NCBI RefSeq assembly: GCF_024054175.1
Contig: NZ_JAMXLA010000001.1
Span: 1,533,772 to 1,597,771 of the forward strand
Direction: 5' to 3'
DNA length: 64,000 nt
Source of the DNA: Flavobacterium sp. NRK1
GTDB taxonomy: Bacteria; Bacteroidota; Bacteroidia; Flavobacteriales; Flavobacteriaceae
Both the position numbers and the translations under genes were made by a program. Positions 10,146-19,170 of the stretch are shown piece after piece. The notes below the pieces were generated by a model that saw nothing but the letters and a program-made list of their open reading frames with translations, ran no database searches and was not told where the DNA came from. Position 1 is the first letter of the stretch. Every line of letters starts with the position of its first letter.

Positions 10146-10598
10146 TTAGCCTATCTTTTTTATTATATAGGTAACAATTGCCCAAATAACAAACTGATTA
10201 TCTTCGGTTACTTTTATTGGATGGTAAGCCGGGTTTTCGGGCATAAGATAAAGGCAGTCAGTTTGCATTTTCAGTCGCTTAACGGTAAACTCACCATCAA
10301 TAAGGCATACAGCGATTTTGCCGTCTGTTGCTTCCAGACTGCGATCTATAACAAGTATATCGCCATCATCAATACCTGCATCGGTCATAGAGTTACCTGC
10401 CACTTTTATATAAAATGTTGCTAAAGGATTTTTTTCGGCAACTACCTTGTTAAGGTCAATTTTATATTCCATAAAGTCCAGTGCCGGCGACGGAAAACCA
10501 GCCTTTACTTCATGTGTAACAAATGGAAGTCCTGTATTGTTATCCAGGTCGGGACTATAAAAAGTAAGGTTTGGCTTATTGTTTTTCTTTACTGGCAT
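10146..10598 (-). CDS. umuD: UmuD-like S24 autoprotease (polymerase V accessory subunit)
   Basis: A 150-residue LexA/UmuD-type S24 peptidase. The cleavage site is A33-G34, followed by FPSPALDF, as in UmuD (Cys-Gly-FPSPA). The catalytic Ser is S70 in AGNSMTDAG and the general-base Lys is K107 in GEFTVKRL, 37 residues apart as in E. coli UmuD. RecA filament-stimulated self-cleavage should activate it as partner of UmuC in error-prone lesion bypass. Its start codon overlaps the end of umuC by about 10 bp, so the two are translationally coupled. No DNA-binding domain is present, so it is not a LexA repressor. Confidence 0.93.
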   Translation of the reverse strand: MPVKKNNKPNLTFYSPDLDNNTGLPFVTHEVKAGFPSPALDFMEYKIDLNKVVAEKNPLATFYIKVAGNSMTDAGIDDGDILVIDRSLEATDGKIAVCLIDGEFTVKRLKMQTDCLYLMPENPAYHPIKVTEDNQFVIWAIVTYIIKKIG

Positions 10599-11860
10599 TG
10601 TACTACAAGTATATCATTAATATCTGTGGTATACCTTGGCGAAAGCATATTCTGGTTCATATCCCATGTTTTTTTTGCCTGTGCCGCCAGGCGTATTTTG
10701 CGTCCGCCCAGCTTTTCATTCATCTTATCCATAGCTTTCATAAGAGCAATATGCTTGGGATTTTCGTCATTAAACAAATTAAATTGTTTAGCATCTTCAG
10801 GAATCAGTTCGGTTACTATTACGCCTGCTTTTTTAAATTTAATGGTATCGGTATCTGCAAGTAATTCTTTAAGCAGCTGTACAGCTGCATTGCTTATGGT
10901 AATAGCAGAATTTGTAGCAAACGGAAGCGTTATGGCTTTGCTGTAGTAATATTTAGGATTGTTTATACTATGCTTATCTGCTACAAGCATTACAATTACA
11001 GTATAACAGCATGATTTTTGTTTTCGCAGTTTTTCGGCACTAACAGTAGCAAATGTAGAAACCCGTTCTCTTAGCAGATCATAACTGGTTAGTTGTTTAG
11101 GGAAACTACGGGTTGTAGCAATACTTTTTTTCTTTTCGGGTACCTGTCCATCGCCTATTGCGGGGCTGCCTTCAAGTTCACATTTTATACGCATGCCTAT
11201 AACACCCATTTCATTTTTAATCCATTGCTCCATATGGGGTTGAATGAAATCATAGGCAGTAACTATATTTCTGGCTTTAAGTTTTTTTACTGTTCTGTAG
11301 CCAATACCCCAAACATCTTCAATTTTTAACCATTTCAGGGCTTTTATACGTTTTTCATCAGTATCCATTACATAGACGCCCTGTGTTTTATCCTGAAATT
11401 TTTTGGCAATACGATTGGCTGCCTTAGCAAGTGTTTTAGTTGGAGCTATACCTACGCATATCGGCATGCTTAACCATTTCCAGGTGCGTTGTTTTATCTC
11501 AAGTCCGTATGCATTATAATCAGGGATGGTTACTCCATTAAAGTCAAGGAAAGCTTCATCTATACTATATTCCTCCACATTAGGAGTATATAATCGCATA
11601 ATGCCCATTACGCGCTGGCTTAAATCGCCATATAGTGAGTAGTTGCTCGAAAATACTTTTACATTTCCTGCTTTTAGCTGTTCCCTTATTTTAAATTCGG
11701 GTACGGCCATACCTATACCTAATGCTTTAGCCTCTTCGCTTCTCGAAATAATACAGCCATCATTATTAGATAAAACCACAACAGGTTTGCCCTGCCATTG
11801 CGGCTGGAATACCCTTTCACAGGATACATAAAAATTGTTGCAGTCAATAAGGGCATACAT
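10589..11860 (-). CDS. umuC: Y-family DNA polymerase, UmuC-like
   Basis: A 423-residue translesion polymerase. The N-terminus MYALIDCNNFYVSCERVF carries the first catalytic Asp (D6), and EEYSIDEAFLDF carries the second acidic pair. A helix-hairpin-helix region (IEDVWGIGYRT) and the UmuC C-terminal extension follow. A longer frame back to 11944 adds a hydrophobic stretch foreign to the family, so the ATG at 11860 is used. The unusual point is gene order: umuC precedes umuD here, reversed from the classic umuDC operon. The -7-like sequence TAATTTTG ends 5 bp before the ATG, so the mRNA may have almost no leader. Confidence 0.94.
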   Translation of the reverse strand: MYALIDCNNFYVSCERVFQPQWQGKPVVVLSNNDGCIISRSEEAKALGIGMAVPEFKIREQLKAGNVKVFSSNYSLYGDLSQRVMGIMRLYTPNVEEYSIDEAFLDFNGVTIPDYNAYGLEIKQRTWKWLSMPICVGIAPTKTLAKAANRIAKKFQDKTQGVYVMDTDEKRIKALKWLKIEDVWGIGYRTVKKLKARNIVTAYDFIQPHMEQWIKNEMGVIGMRIKCELEGSPAIGDGQVPEKKKSIATTRSFPKQLTSYDLLRERVSTFATVSAEKLRKQKSCCYTVIVMLVADKHSINNPKYYYSKAITLPFATNSAITISNAAVQLLKELLADTDTIKFKKAGVIVTELIPEDAKQFNLFNDENPKHIALMKAMDKMNEKLGGRKIRLAAQAKKTWDMNQNMLSPRYTTDINDILVVQCQ

Positions 11861-11942
11861 AAATGCAAAATTAGTTATTATGGAATTATGAAATGATAGT
11901 ATTATGTAAAAAGCTGTAATTAAAGATATACTCCTGAATAAC

Positions 11943-11977
11943 AAAAAAAACCACCGTGATGAGCGGTGGTTTTTTTT
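11943..11977 (-). terminator. Terminator of the nuo operon
   Basis: Stem CCACCG / CGGTGG extended by A-T pairs, flanked by A- and T-runs of about eight. It lies just after the nuoN stop on the minus strand and before umuC. Confidence 0.88.
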
Positions 11978-11989
11978 GTTATTTCTTGT

Positions 11990-13363
11990 TTATCCTAACC
12001 TGCCTAAAACAAAAGAAGGGTAAAGCCCTATAGCAATGTTAAGTAATATGGAAAGTACTGCTACAATGGTATACATAACAGGTACCGATTGTTTTTCACT
12101 TGTATCTTCTTTGGTATACATAGCAAGTATAAGTTTAAAATAGTAGCCTACACTTATAATAGAATTTATTATTGCAATAATTACAATAGCTACGTGGTTT
12201 GTACTTAATACTTCCTGAAACAGGAAGAATTTTCCAAAGAAACCTGAAAATATAGGAATACCTGCCATTGATAAAAGCGAGCAGGTTAATATCGCGGCCA
12301 TTAAAGGATTTTTTTTGCCAAGGCCGTTAAAATTATAAACCTCTTCATTTCCTTTATCTCCGCAAACAGCCAGTATGACAGCGAACGCCGCTATACCTGC
12401 AAGTGCATAGGCTGTGGCATAATATAATAAAGTACCTGCCGTATGCGTAGGGTTAAAGAAAACCATAAGCATAAATCCTGCGTGTGATATACCCGAAAAA
12501 GCAAGCATACGTTTTACATTAGTCTGTACTAAAGCTGTAAGATTACCTACAGTCATAGAAAGAATAGAAACAATACTTATTACAGTAATGTAACTTCCCG
12601 GCACAGTACGGTTAATGCTTACCATAAGTTTAAAGAAGGCTGCTATTGCAGCAACTTTAACAAGTGTACTCATGGTTGCTGTTGTTAATGCAGGAGAACC
12701 TTCATAAACATCAGGAGCCCAAAAATGGAAAGGAACGGCAGCAATTTTAAATAAAAGCCCAATGCTTAGCATTACAATACCTATAAAAAACCATCCCGGC
12801 ACATTAGTGCCTTCAAGAAGGGTTCCATATATAGCATGTGTATCAAATGAGCCAGTAGCTCCGTAAATAAGAGCTATTCCAAACAAAATAAAGCCTGAAG
12901 CAAAAGCCCCCATAAGGAAGTACTTCATACCTGCCTCATTGCTTTTTATATTTTTTGGCTGGCTTGCAGCCAATACATAAAGCGCTATAGATAATATTTC
13001 TATACCAAGAAAAAACATTGCCATGTTGCCAAAAGATATCATAGCAATAGCTCCTGTTAAAAGGAAAAGCTTTATAGCTATAAAGTCTGATATCTTGGCC
13101 TTATGTTCTTTATGAAAATCGCCTGAAAGGGCTACAAGAAAAATAGTAAGCACAATAAACAAGCATGAAAAAGAAACAGAATAATTATCTGTAATTATCA
13201 TGTTGTTATAGTAGGTCTGAACTTTATTATAATCAGCCACAGTAAGCGCCAGTGTACCAAACAACCCTAAAATGGTTACCGGTATAATGGCTTTTCTTAA
13301 ATTAAAAATTTCAGCTATAAGGCATATAATCCCTAATCCTGCAATAGCTATTAATGTATACAT
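11990..13363 (-). CDS. nuoN: NADH-quinone oxidoreductase subunit N
   Basis: A 457-residue antiporter-like membrane subunit of respiratory complex I, with about 14 hydrophobic helices. The conserved proton-pathway core is visible around FFLGIEILSIALYVLAA (glutamate in helix 5) and FKIAAVPFHFWAPDVYEG (lysine and the Pro-His-Trp loop). It is the last gene of the nuoA-N cluster, 12 bp after nuoM, and is followed at once by a strong terminator. It carries part of the proton translocation in the distal membrane arm. Confidence 0.97.
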   Translation of the reverse strand: MYTLIAIAGLGIICLIAEIFNLRKAIIPVTILGLFGTLALTVADYNKVQTYYNNMIITDNYSVSFSCLFIVLTIFLVALSGDFHKEHKAKISDFIAIKLFLLTGAIAMISFGNMAMFFLGIEILSIALYVLAASQPKNIKSNEAGMKYFLMGAFASGFILFGIALIYGATGSFDTHAIYGTLLEGTNVPGWFFIGIVMLSIGLLFKIAAVPFHFWAPDVYEGSPALTTATMSTLVKVAAIAAFFKLMVSINRTVPGSYITVISIVSILSMTVGNLTALVQTNVKRMLAFSGISHAGFMLMVFFNPTHTAGTLLYYATAYALAGIAAFAVILAVCGDKGNEEVYNFNGLGKKNPLMAAILTCSLLSMAGIPIFSGFFGKFFLFQEVLSTNHVAIVIIAIINSIISVGYYFKLILAMYTKEDTSEKQSVPVMYTIVAVLSILLNIAIGLYPSFVLGRLG

Positions 13364-13375
13364 CTTATATCGGGC

Positions 13376-14818
13376 TTAATTAATTCTGTTTATAGAAACT
13401 AAAATTCTCTGTAGTTCCGGAGTAATAAAATCTACTATTGGTTTAGGATATAAACCAAAGAATAGAAGTACCGCTATTATTGTTACAAAAACAAATCCTT
13501 CGCCAAAAGTTACATCGGCAAATGGTTTTGCATTCTGCTCTCCAAGCATTACCTGCTGGAACATTCTTAGCATATAGAAAGCACCCAGTATTATTGTAGT
13601 ACCTGCTATAACTGCAAACCATATACTGGTTTGTGCCATACTATAAAGTAATTCAAATTCTCCAACAAAGTTAAAGGTTGCTGGCAATGCTACAGATGCT
13701 AATACTAGTATCATGAACATTGAAGTAAATTTAGGTGACTGAGATCTGATGCCTCCCATTTCACTTATTTCACCTGTATTATAACGGCGCTCTATTATTT
13801 CAGCAGCATAAAAAAGGCCTACTACTACAAAACCGTGAGCAATCATTTGCAATACTGCACCACGAAGTCCGTCAAGAGTAAGGGTATAAGCACCGGCTGC
13901 TATTAGTCCTACGTGAGCAAGAGATGAATATGCCAGTAATTTTTTAAGGTCAGTTTGTTTTAATGCCAGTATAGATCCGTATATAACGCCGGCAATACAA
14001 AGGCCAACAAATATGTACATAAGGTCTGCAGCCGGTTTTGGCGCTATTGGCAGCTGCCATCTGATTATACTGTATATTGCCATTTTAAGCATTATACCGG
14101 ATAGCAGCATTGTACCTGCCGTTGGCGATTTTTGGTAAACATTAGCCTGCCATGTATGAAATGGTATAATTGGAATTTTTATAGCATATGCCAGGAAAAA
14201 GGCTAAGAATATAAAAAACTGCTCATTAGGCGTTAAAAATGCCCTGTAAAGGTGTATGTTAAGGAAAGATCCTGTTCTTTGATACAGGTAAATAAATGCT
14301 ACAAGCATAAACAGTGAACCTGCAAAAGTGTAAATAAAGAATTTTATAACAGCTTTTTTTCTGCTTTCCCAATCGCCTTTACCCCACACAAGAGATATAA
14401 AGTAAATAGGGATTAGCGAAAGTTCCCAGAAAATATAATACACAAAGCCATCTACACTAATAAAAGTACCTGCCATAGCAAATGCCATGAACATAATAAG
14501 CGCGTAAAAAGCTCTTGAGTTTTTAATAGTATTTTTAAATGTAGAAAGTATAATGATAGGAGTAAGCGCTGTTGTTAGCAATAACATTATCAGCGAGAGC
14601 CCGTCGGCCTGAAAAGCAATTAATACACGTGGTTTTTCTATCCAGGTTTGTATAAAGCTTACAGGTTCTCCCTGACTGAACAGGCAGGTAACATAAATAG
14701 CTGCTGCAAATGCTGCAGTACTAAAAATAAGCGCTGCTTTTGCAGCCCACTTGTTGCCTACAAAGTAAGTGGCTGCTGCCCCGAATAATAAGATAATAAG
14801 TACAAATGATATGTCCAT
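13376..14818 (-). CDS. nuoM: NADH-quinone oxidoreductase subunit M
   Basis: A 480-residue complex I antiporter-like subunit. Family features seen are YYIFWELSLIPIYF (helix 5 glutamate), KIPIIPFHTWQANVYQKSP (helix 7-8 loop), and LLAYSSLAHVGLI. Length is typical. It lies between nuoL and nuoN with about 10-bp gaps, so all three are on one transcript. Function is proton pumping in the membrane arm. Confidence 0.97.
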   Translation of the reverse strand: MDISFVLIILLFGAAATYFVGNKWAAKAALIFSTAAFAAAIYVTCLFSQGEPVSFIQTWIEKPRVLIAFQADGLSLIMLLLTTALTPIIILSTFKNTIKNSRAFYALIMFMAFAMAGTFISVDGFVYYIFWELSLIPIYFISLVWGKGDWESRKKAVIKFFIYTFAGSLFMLVAFIYLYQRTGSFLNIHLYRAFLTPNEQFFIFLAFFLAYAIKIPIIPFHTWQANVYQKSPTAGTMLLSGIMLKMAIYSIIRWQLPIAPKPAADLMYIFVGLCIAGVIYGSILALKQTDLKKLLAYSSLAHVGLIAAGAYTLTLDGLRGAVLQMIAHGFVVVGLFYAAEIIERRYNTGEISEMGGIRSQSPKFTSMFMILVLASVALPATFNFVGEFELLYSMAQTSIWFAVIAGTTIILGAFYMLRMFQQVMLGEQNAKPFADVTFGEGFVFVTIIAVLLFFGLYPKPIVDFITPELQRILVSINRIN

Positions 14819-14828
14819 CAGTTATGAA

Positions 14829-16709
14829 TTATTTTGCCAGAAATATAAAAACAATTATTGAGCAGATACCCAGAACAAAAGCAAACAGGTAAAAGCCTAC
14901 GCTTCCGTTTTGCAGCGTCTTTCCTTCGCTTCCAAGTATATTGGCTACTTTGCCCAAACCAAAAATAAAGCCCGAGAAAGCAGCTTCGGTTACATCTCTA
15001 AAGAAGCTTCCTATAGCATAAATTGGGTTTACAATTATGGCGGTGTAAATCTCGTCTACATAAAATTTGTTATATAATACTTTTGCAAAGCCTGTTATTT
15101 CACTGTCCTGACCCGGTACAGCCGATTGTTTAATGTATTTGTAGTATGCAATACCAATTCCTATTAACGCTCCGGCTACGGCAAGTCCCATAAGCATATA
15201 TGCAGAACCATCTAATGCATGGTGTTCTGCCGGTTTAGCAATAACAGGAGCAAGATAATGGTTTAACCAGTTGCTGCCGGGCAGGTTTATAATACCACCT
15301 ACAAGAGCAAGTAGTGAAAGCACAATAAGCGGGAATGTTATAAGTCCCGGAGACTCATGCAAATGATGTTTTTGCTCTTCTGTTCCTCTAAAATCTTTAT
15401 AGAAAGTAAGGTATAATAGTCTGAACATGTAAAATGCTGTCATTAACGATGCTAATGCTGCAATTGCCCAAAGTGCTTTGTTATGATGGAAAGCAGTCAT
15501 CAGTATTTCATCCTTAGAGAAGAAACCTGAAAATGGCGGAAGTCCTGAAATAGCAAGTGTTGATATAAGGAAAGTGATAAAAGTAACTTTCATTACTTTT
15601 CTAAGTCCGCCCATATTGCGCATATCCTGCTCACCATGCATTGCATGGATGACAGAACCTGATCCTAAGAAAAGACAAGCCTTAAAGAAAGCATGTGTTA
15701 TTACGTGGAAAACAGCAACTTCATAAGTACCAAGACCAAGAGCAAGGAACATTAATCCTAATTGTGATACCGTAGAATATGCAAGCACTTTTTTGATGTC
15801 GTTTTGTACCAGTCCGATAGCTGCCGCTACAAGAGATGTTACTGCGCCAACTATGGCAATTACATTTTGAACATCCGGAGCAAGATTAAACAAAAAGTTC
15901 ATTCTTGTTATCATAAATATACCTGCTGTCACCATGGTAGCAGCGTGTATAAGTGCCGATACAGGCGTTGGTCCTGCCATTGCATCCGGTAACCATGTAT
16001 ATAATGGTATCTGAGCACTTTTACCACAGGCACCTATAAACAGGCACAGTGCAGCGGCGCTTAACCAAACCATGTCAACTTCTGTCCCCGATGCTATTGC
16101 CGAACTGATAGTTGTATAATCTACTGAATGGAATAAATAACCGATGATAAAAATACCTATAAGGAAACCAAGGTCGCCAATACGGTTCATTATAAATGCT
16201 TTTTTTGCTGCATCGTTATAATCCTGATTTTTATACCAAAATCCGATAAGAAGGTAAGAACAAAGACCGACACCTTCCCAACCAATGAACATTATAAGCA
16301 GATTGCTGCCCATAACAAGCGTAATCATAAAGAATACGAAAAGATTCAGATAAGCAAAAAATTTATACAGATTCTCATCATCATGCATATAGCTTATAGA
16401 GTACATATGAATAAGTGTACCTATTCCGGTAACAAACATTAACCATAACAATGAAAGCTGATCCAGCTGAAAGCCAAAGTTTACCTTAAAGTTAGCAAGT
16501 GTAAGCCACTCACCAAGGTCTATCATAACCGGTGTTCCGGTATTAATAACCTGAAGGAAAAAAGTAAGCGTTACCACAAAAGAAGTGGCTACTGCAAGAG
16601 TTCCTAATGTTCCCGATGCACCTTTGCTTAGCTTTTTTCCAAAGAAAACATTAAGCAAAAATCCTGCAAACGGAGCAAATAATAATAGTAAAGCCAAATT
16701 TGTATCCAT
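14829..16709 (-). CDS. nuoL: NADH-quinone oxidoreductase subunit L
   Basis: A 626-residue subunit, the largest membrane protein of complex I, with the long lateral helix expected at its C-terminal part. Motifs seen are FIGWEGVGLCSYLLIGFWY, QIPLYTWLPDAMAGPTPVSA and KVLAYSTVSQLGLMFLALG. Length matches the family (about 610-640). It starts 6 bp after nuoK. The role is proton translocation at the distal end of the membrane arm. Confidence 0.98.
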   Translation of the reverse strand: MDTNLALLLLFAPFAGFLLNVFFGKKLSKGASGTLGTLAVATSFVVTLTFFLQVINTGTPVMIDLGEWLTLANFKVNFGFQLDQLSLLWLMFVTGIGTLIHMYSISYMHDDENLYKFFAYLNLFVFFMITLVMGSNLLIMFIGWEGVGLCSYLLIGFWYKNQDYNDAAKKAFIMNRIGDLGFLIGIFIIGYLFHSVDYTTISSAIASGTEVDMVWLSAAALCLFIGACGKSAQIPLYTWLPDAMAGPTPVSALIHAATMVTAGIFMITRMNFLFNLAPDVQNVIAIVGAVTSLVAAAIGLVQNDIKKVLAYSTVSQLGLMFLALGLGTYEVAVFHVITHAFFKACLFLGSGSVIHAMHGEQDMRNMGGLRKVMKVTFITFLISTLAISGLPPFSGFFSKDEILMTAFHHNKALWAIAALASLMTAFYMFRLLYLTFYKDFRGTEEQKHHLHESPGLITFPLIVLSLLALVGGIINLPGSNWLNHYLAPVIAKPAEHHALDGSAYMLMGLAVAGALIGIGIAYYKYIKQSAVPGQDSEITGFAKVLYNKFYVDEIYTAIIVNPIYAIGSFFRDVTEAAFSGFIFGLGKVANILGSEGKTLQNGSVGFYLFAFVLGICSIIVFIFLAK

Positions 16710-16715
16710 TAGGCG

Positions 16716-17036
16716 CTATCCTTTTAAATTTTTTAAATTATCTATATCAATATTGTTCAGGTTTCTGTAAACCGCTACCAGTATGGCAAGCCCTACTGCA
16801 ACTTCTGCTGCTGCAACCGCCATAGAAAAGAATACGAATACCTGTCCCTGTGCATCCTGATGATATGTTGAAAAAGCCACTAAAAGCAGGTTAACTGCAT
16901 TTAGCATTATTTCTATAGACATGAACATTACAATGGCGTTTCTTCTGTAAAGAACTCCAAATACACCCACACAAAACAATAATGTAGAAAGATAGATGTA
17001 GTTCTCAATACCTATTTGTTGTAATATATTTTCCAT
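16716..17036 (-). CDS. nuoK: NADH-quinone oxidoreductase subunit K
   Basis: A small 106-residue, three-helix subunit of complex I. The conserved glutamates lie in MSIEIMLNAVNLLLVAF and AAEVAVGLAIL. A frame 14 codons longer exists but would overlap nuoJ; the ATG at 17036 (MENILQQIGI) matches the family start and follows the nuoJ stop by one base. Confidence 0.96.
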   Translation of the reverse strand: MENILQQIGIENYIYLSTLLFCVGVFGVLYRRNAIVMFMSIEIMLNAVNLLLVAFSTYHQDAQGQVFVFFSMAVAAAEVAVGLAILVAVYRNLNNIDIDNLKNLKG

Positions 17037-17037
17037 A

Positions 17038-17541
17038 TTAGTTGTTAATGTGTTCTTTTTTAGATAACAATACAGCACCTATCATAGATACTAAAAGCAG
17101 TACCGATGCAAATTCAAACGGAACCATATATTCATTAAGCAATACCTGTCCCAATACTTTGATAGACTGGTAGTCCTGCCCTGAATTTTTATATTCCAAA
17201 AATGCAGGCTGAGCTTTAATAAATGTTGCTAAAAGTACAAATGCTACAAGGCAGAAAGATACTGCTGCTGCCACACGGGTAAGCATAGATTTATTTTTTT
17301 CATCTTCCTTGTTGAGGTTCATGAGCATTATCGTAAAGAGCATTAATATCATAATAGCTCCCGAATAAACGATAATATGTACTATTGCCAGAAACTGGGC
17401 ATTAAACATTAAATAATGGCCGGCAATAGAGAAAAAACATAATACCAGGTAAATAGCACTATGAATAGGGTTTTTGCTCAAAATAGTCAAAAACGCAGTA
17501 GCTAATGTAATGGCCGATAGAATATAGAAAGTTGTAAGCAT
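17038..17541 (-). CDS. nuoJ: NADH-quinone oxidoreductase subunit J
   Basis: A 167-residue, five-helix membrane subunit of complex I. The conserved third-helix region VHIIVYSGAIMILMLFTIML is clear. A longer frame overlapping nuoI is open but its N-terminus is not family-like; the ATG at 17541 (MLTTFYILSAIT) begins just after the nuoI stop. The central helix of NuoJ undergoes a pi-bulge change during coupling in known structures. Confidence 0.96.
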   Translation of the reverse strand: MLTTFYILSAITLATAFLTILSKNPIHSAIYLVLCFFSIAGHYLMFNAQFLAIVHIIVYSGAIMILMLFTIMLMNLNKEDEKNKSMLTRVAAAVSFCLVAFVLLATFIKAQPAFLEYKNSGQDYQSIKVLGQVLLNEYMVPFEFASVLLLVSMIGAVLLSKKEHINN

Positions 17542-17542
17542 C

Positions 17543-18088
17543 TTAGTTCGCCATTTGTGGTTTAGTGTTGTTAATAGCAATATCAAGAGGCATAACAAGT
17601 TTGTCTTTACCAAAAATAAAGTCTTCCCTGTTAGTGTTTGATTTTACCATAACTCTTGATTTAGTAAGGTAAATAGCCTGTTTAGGACAAGCCTCTTCAC
17701 ATAATCCGCAAAAAATACAGCGAAGCATGTTTATTTCATAAATAGAAGCATATTTTTCTTCCCTGTATAAATGCATTTCATCAGGTTTTCTTTCATCAGC
17801 TTTCATAGTAATAGCTTCAGCAGGGCAGGATAAAGCACAAAGTCCGCAGGCAGTACAGCGCTCACGTCCTTCTTCATCGCGCATAAGCATATGCTGTCCT
17901 CTGTAAACCGGGCTAAGCTCCCTTGTCTGCTCAGGATATTTAATGGTTACTTTCCTTGTAAATAAATGTCGGATCGTAATAAACAACCCTTTAAAGATCG
18001 CTACAAGGTAAAGGCTTTCCAAAAAGGTCATCTTTTTATTAGATACCTCCTTTTTCCTTCCCGATAATGATATGGTTTCTATTGACAT
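17543..18088 (-). CDS. nuoI: NADH-quinone oxidoreductase subunit I (two 4Fe-4S clusters)
   Basis: A 181-residue ferredoxin-like subunit connecting the peripheral and membrane arms. Two CxxCxxCxxxCP motifs bind clusters N6a and N6b: cysteines 78, 81, 84, 88 and 124, 127, 130, 134. The N-terminal amphipathic part holds it to the membrane. It sits between nuoH and nuoJ, 39 bp after nuoH. Confidence 0.97.
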   Translation of the reverse strand: MSIETISLSGRKKEVSNKKMTFLESLYLVAIFKGLFITIRHLFTRKVTIKYPEQTRELSPVYRGQHMLMRDEEGRERCTACGLCALSCPAEAITMKADERKPDEMHLYREEKYASIYEINMLRCIFCGLCEEACPKQAIYLTKSRVMVKSNTNREDFIFGKDKLVMPLDIAINNTKPQMAN

Positions 18089-18127
18089 TTTCTATTCGTT
18101 TTGCCTCTTAGGCGTTCTTACTTAAAA

Positions 18128-19168
18128 TTATAGTGTTCCGTCACTTAGCAGTATTACTATACCCGTAATTATAATATTTGCTATTGCAAGAGGGATCAGC
18201 ATTTTCCATCCCAGTTTCATTAGCTGGTCGTAACGGAATCTTGGTATTGTCCAGCGCACCCACATATAGAAGAATATAAAGGCACATATTTTAATAAACA
18301 GGACAAATATACCTATTACATTTGCCACATTTGCACCTGCATTTTCTGCCATCCAGTCCATGCCCGGATAGTTATATGCACCAAAATAAAGCACTGCTAA
18401 AATTGTAGATGATATAAACATACTTGCATATTCTGCAAACAGGTAAAAGCCCATTTTCATTGATGAATATTCAGTGTGGTAACCACCTATAAGTTCTGCT
18501 TCACATTCTGCAAGGTCAAACGGTGTACGATTCGTCTCTGCAAAAGAACATACCAGGAAAATAAGGAAACCCACCGGCTGATAAAATACATTCCAGTTCA
18601 TTCCATGCTGTCCGGCAGCCATTTCGCGTAAGCTTAATGATTCTGTCATCATAATGAGGGCAATAAGGGCAAGACCCATTGCAACCTCATAAGATATCAT
18701 TTGCGATGAAGCACGCATGGCACTCATCAGCGAGAATTTGTTATTAGAAGCCCATCCCCCAATCATGATGCCATATACACCTACAGATAATACACCGAAG
18801 ATGTAAAGCATAGCAACATCAATATCAGTTGCCTGAAGAATAACATCACGGCCAAAAATATGCAGTTTATCTCCCCATGGTATTACGGCACTCGTCATAA
18901 GTGCAGTACTCATAGAAATAGCAGGCCCTGCAATGAAAAGAAATTTGTTTGGGGTGTTAGGAAAAAACTCTTCTTTAGAGAAAAGTTTTAATCCATCTGC
19001 CAATGGCTGAAGAATACCGCCTTTACCCGCACGGTTAGGACCTATACGATCCTGAAGCCAGGCTGCAATTTTACGTTCGGCCAGTGTTTCATACATGGCA
19101 AAAAGCATGGTAATAGCAAAGATTACCACGATAAAAATACCTTTTTCTATTATTATTGCCTGATCCAT
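18128..19168 (-). CDS. nuoH: NADH-quinone oxidoreductase subunit H
   Basis: A 346-residue membrane subunit forming much of the quinone-binding chamber of complex I. Signatures seen are ERKIAAWLQDRIGPNRAG in the first loop and ETNRTPFDLAECEAELIGGY in the conserved acidic loop. Length is typical. The start lies 2 bp after the nuoG stop. Confidence 0.98.
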   Translation of the reverse strand: MDQAIIIEKGIFIVVIFAITMLFAMYETLAERKIAAWLQDRIGPNRAGKGGILQPLADGLKLFSKEEFFPNTPNKFLFIAGPAISMSTALMTSAVIPWGDKLHIFGRDVILQATDIDVAMLYIFGVLSVGVYGIMIGGWASNNKFSLMSAMRASSQMISYEVAMGLALIALIMMTESLSLREMAAGQHGMNWNVFYQPVGFLIFLVCSFAETNRTPFDLAECEAELIGGYHTEYSSMKMGFYLFAEYASMFISSTILAVLYFGAYNYPGMDWMAENAGANVANVIGIFVLFIKICAFIFFYMWVRWTIPRFRYDQLMKLGWKMLIPLAIANIIITGIVILLSDGTL

Positions 19169-19170
19169 AG

